A stretch of 14,400 nt of DNA from Lachnospiraceae bacterium. GTDB taxonomy: Bacteria; Bacillota_A; Clostridia; Lachnospirales; Lachnospiraceae. Positions 14,301 to 14,400 of the stretch are shown here, one piece after another (positions within the stretch are counted from its first letter, which is position 1; each line of letters begins with the position of its first letter). The DNA is taken from assembly GCA_024689605.1 (NCBI GenBank), contig JAILDD010000099.1, forward strand, positions 1 through 14,400. Direction: 5' to 3'. The notes under the pieces are model-generated. The model did not search any database, was not told where the DNA came from, and saw only the letters and a list, made by a program, of their open reading frames with translations. Made by a program: the position numbers and the translations under genes.

Positions 14301-14400
14301 GCTGCAGTGAAAGATTAAGTCCGGTCTGTCCGCCGATTCCCGGCACAATGGCATCCGGTCTTTCATAGCGGCATATCCTTGCCATATACTCAAGGGTAAG
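11365..14400 (-). CDS. carB: Carbamoyl-phosphate synthase large subunit, 5' end outside the window
   Basis: With the CarA glutaminase, makes carbamoyl phosphate from bicarbonate, two ATP and glutamine-derived ammonia for pyrimidine and arginine synthesis. 1011 codons lie in the window. By comparison with E. coli CarB (1073 residues), about 70 N-terminal residues are cut off; the internal Met at 14385 is not the start. Order of visible parts: end of the first pre-ATP-grasp (GGQTGLNLSLQL); first ATP-grasp (RPAFTLGGTGGGFA; EVNPRVSRSSALASK); oligomerisation domain; second half beginning GSGPIRIGQGVEFDYS and NNNPETVSTDY; second ATP-grasp (RPSFVLGGRAMEIV; EVNPRGSRSVPFLSK); C-terminal MGS-like allosteric domain (SYIINTRA). 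It ends with tandem TAA codons. The inverted-repeat element begins ten bases later, with no separate terminator seen, so read-through into it is likely. Confidence 0.98.
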   Translation of the reverse strand, partial: LTLEYMARICRYERPDAIVPGIGGQTGLNLSLQLYDKGVLDECEIELLGTDAESIRKAEDREQFKELCESLGEPVVPSAIAESMEEGLAAAEQIGYPVILRPAFTLGGTGGGFANDEEEMRERMKNALALSPVHQVLVEKSIKGYKEIEYEVMRDANDTAITVCNMENLDPVGIHTGDSIVVAPSQTLTNKEYHMLRDSALRIIRALKIKGGCNVQFALDPESFNYYVIEVNPRVSRSSALASKASGYPIARVSAKIAIGMNLDEIELANTPACFEPALDYVVTKMPRFPFDKFTLASNVLSTQMKATGETMSVGRTLEESLLKAIRSLEDGKNHIHLAKFDVENLSDKPEPENRKEAIEKLLSYIEEGTDDRIYAISELLWLGADPQTIYSRTKIDMFFLDKIKMIVDHEIKLEETCRLDENGKPVIDRDTLYEAKRMGFSDSYIAELLGCSEDDVWDLRRSYGIRPVYKMIDTCASEFESYVPYFYSTYEDENESVVSDNKKIIVLGSGPIRIGQGVEFDYSTVHAVKTIHERGYEAIVINNNPETVSTDYTTADKLYFEPLTVEDIMNIIELENPMGVITSLGGQTAVNLAEPLAKRGVKIIGTGCEAIFAAEDRDAFENVINRLGIPHPEGLAVTNIPDGIKAAEKIGYPVLVRPSFVLGGRAMEIVANEEMLVHYLKNAVEIDADRPVLVDKYIVGKEVEIDAVCDGESVFLPGIMELVERTGVHSGDSMSVYPPFSISQKVKDTIWEYTRKLGIGIGIVGLYNIQFIVDKDDSVYIIEVNPRGSRSVPFLSKSTGVSLVDIATKVMLGESLKEQGLADTITREKDFWYVKAPAFSFEKLNGMDAYLSPEMKSTGEAIGYDKSLKRALYKALQASGIKMKEYGTVMVTLADEDKDEALPLIRRFYELGFNIEGTVGTAMYLKEHGIRTRIRGKISDGSDEILRSIRAGYVSYIINTRAILSGIHYSDGIEIRRCAIMNGVTMFTSLDTVRILLDVLEDISPRISTI

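Noticed and set aside
1..14400. CRISPR array, tRNA or rRNA genes, phage or defence genes
   Set aside because: No regularly spaced long repeats, no cloverleaf or rRNA-like stretches, and no integrase, transposase or nuclease frames were seen on either strand.

Overview
This window looks like a chromosomal segment of a Lachnospiraceae-type bacterium (Firmicutes, class Clostridia). Pointers are the strong AGGAGG-like ribosome binding sites, a CIRCE-type (HrcA) heat-shock operator before clpB, a glutamine-synthetase/ANTAR-regulator pair, and a small membrane protein with a pilin-like tail. The placement is an inference from gene content; no rRNA or other marker is present. Every gene I accept lies on the minus strand, so transcription runs from high to low coordinates. 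Both ends are cut inside genes: carB at the right, glyA at the left.

Right part (14400 to about 9117), nitrogen/glutamine: the large subunit of carbamoyl-phosphate synthase (carB) ends at 11365. Ten bases beyond its stop begins a 214-bp element with long imperfect inverted-repeat arms and two strong inner hairpins (11141-11354). After it comes an atypical, short glutamine-synthetase-family protein, then an ANTAR RNA-binding regulator whose receiver domain has lost its phosphoacceptor aspartate. Three hairpins follow; the last is a good intrinsic terminator at 9117-9146.

Middle (9116 to 5081): a D-2-hydroxyacid dehydrogenase with its own perfect -10 box; a 371-base stretch holding a candidate 39-residue ORF and the CIRCE-like operator; then the disaggregase clpB.

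Left-middle (4974 to 1707): a tight four-gene cluster. A 63-residue membrane-anchored peptide overlaps rsuA (16S rRNA pseudouridine synthase) by 4 bases; then come pepT (peptidase T) and a PrsA/SurA-like lipoprotein that overlaps pepT by 14 bases. The theme is ribosome quality, peptide turnover and folding of exported proteins.

Left end (1706 to 1): a promoter and a two-helix membrane protein with a type IV pilin-like tail, then three 9-bp repeats spaced exactly 11 bp in the leader of glyA (serine hydroxymethyltransferase).

Most of the window is conserved housekeeping DNA. The unusual parts are the divergent glutamine-synthetase/ANTAR pair, the structured element before it, and the small ORFs before clpB and rsuA. 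I see no tRNA, rRNA, CRISPR array, intact transposase or phage gene.
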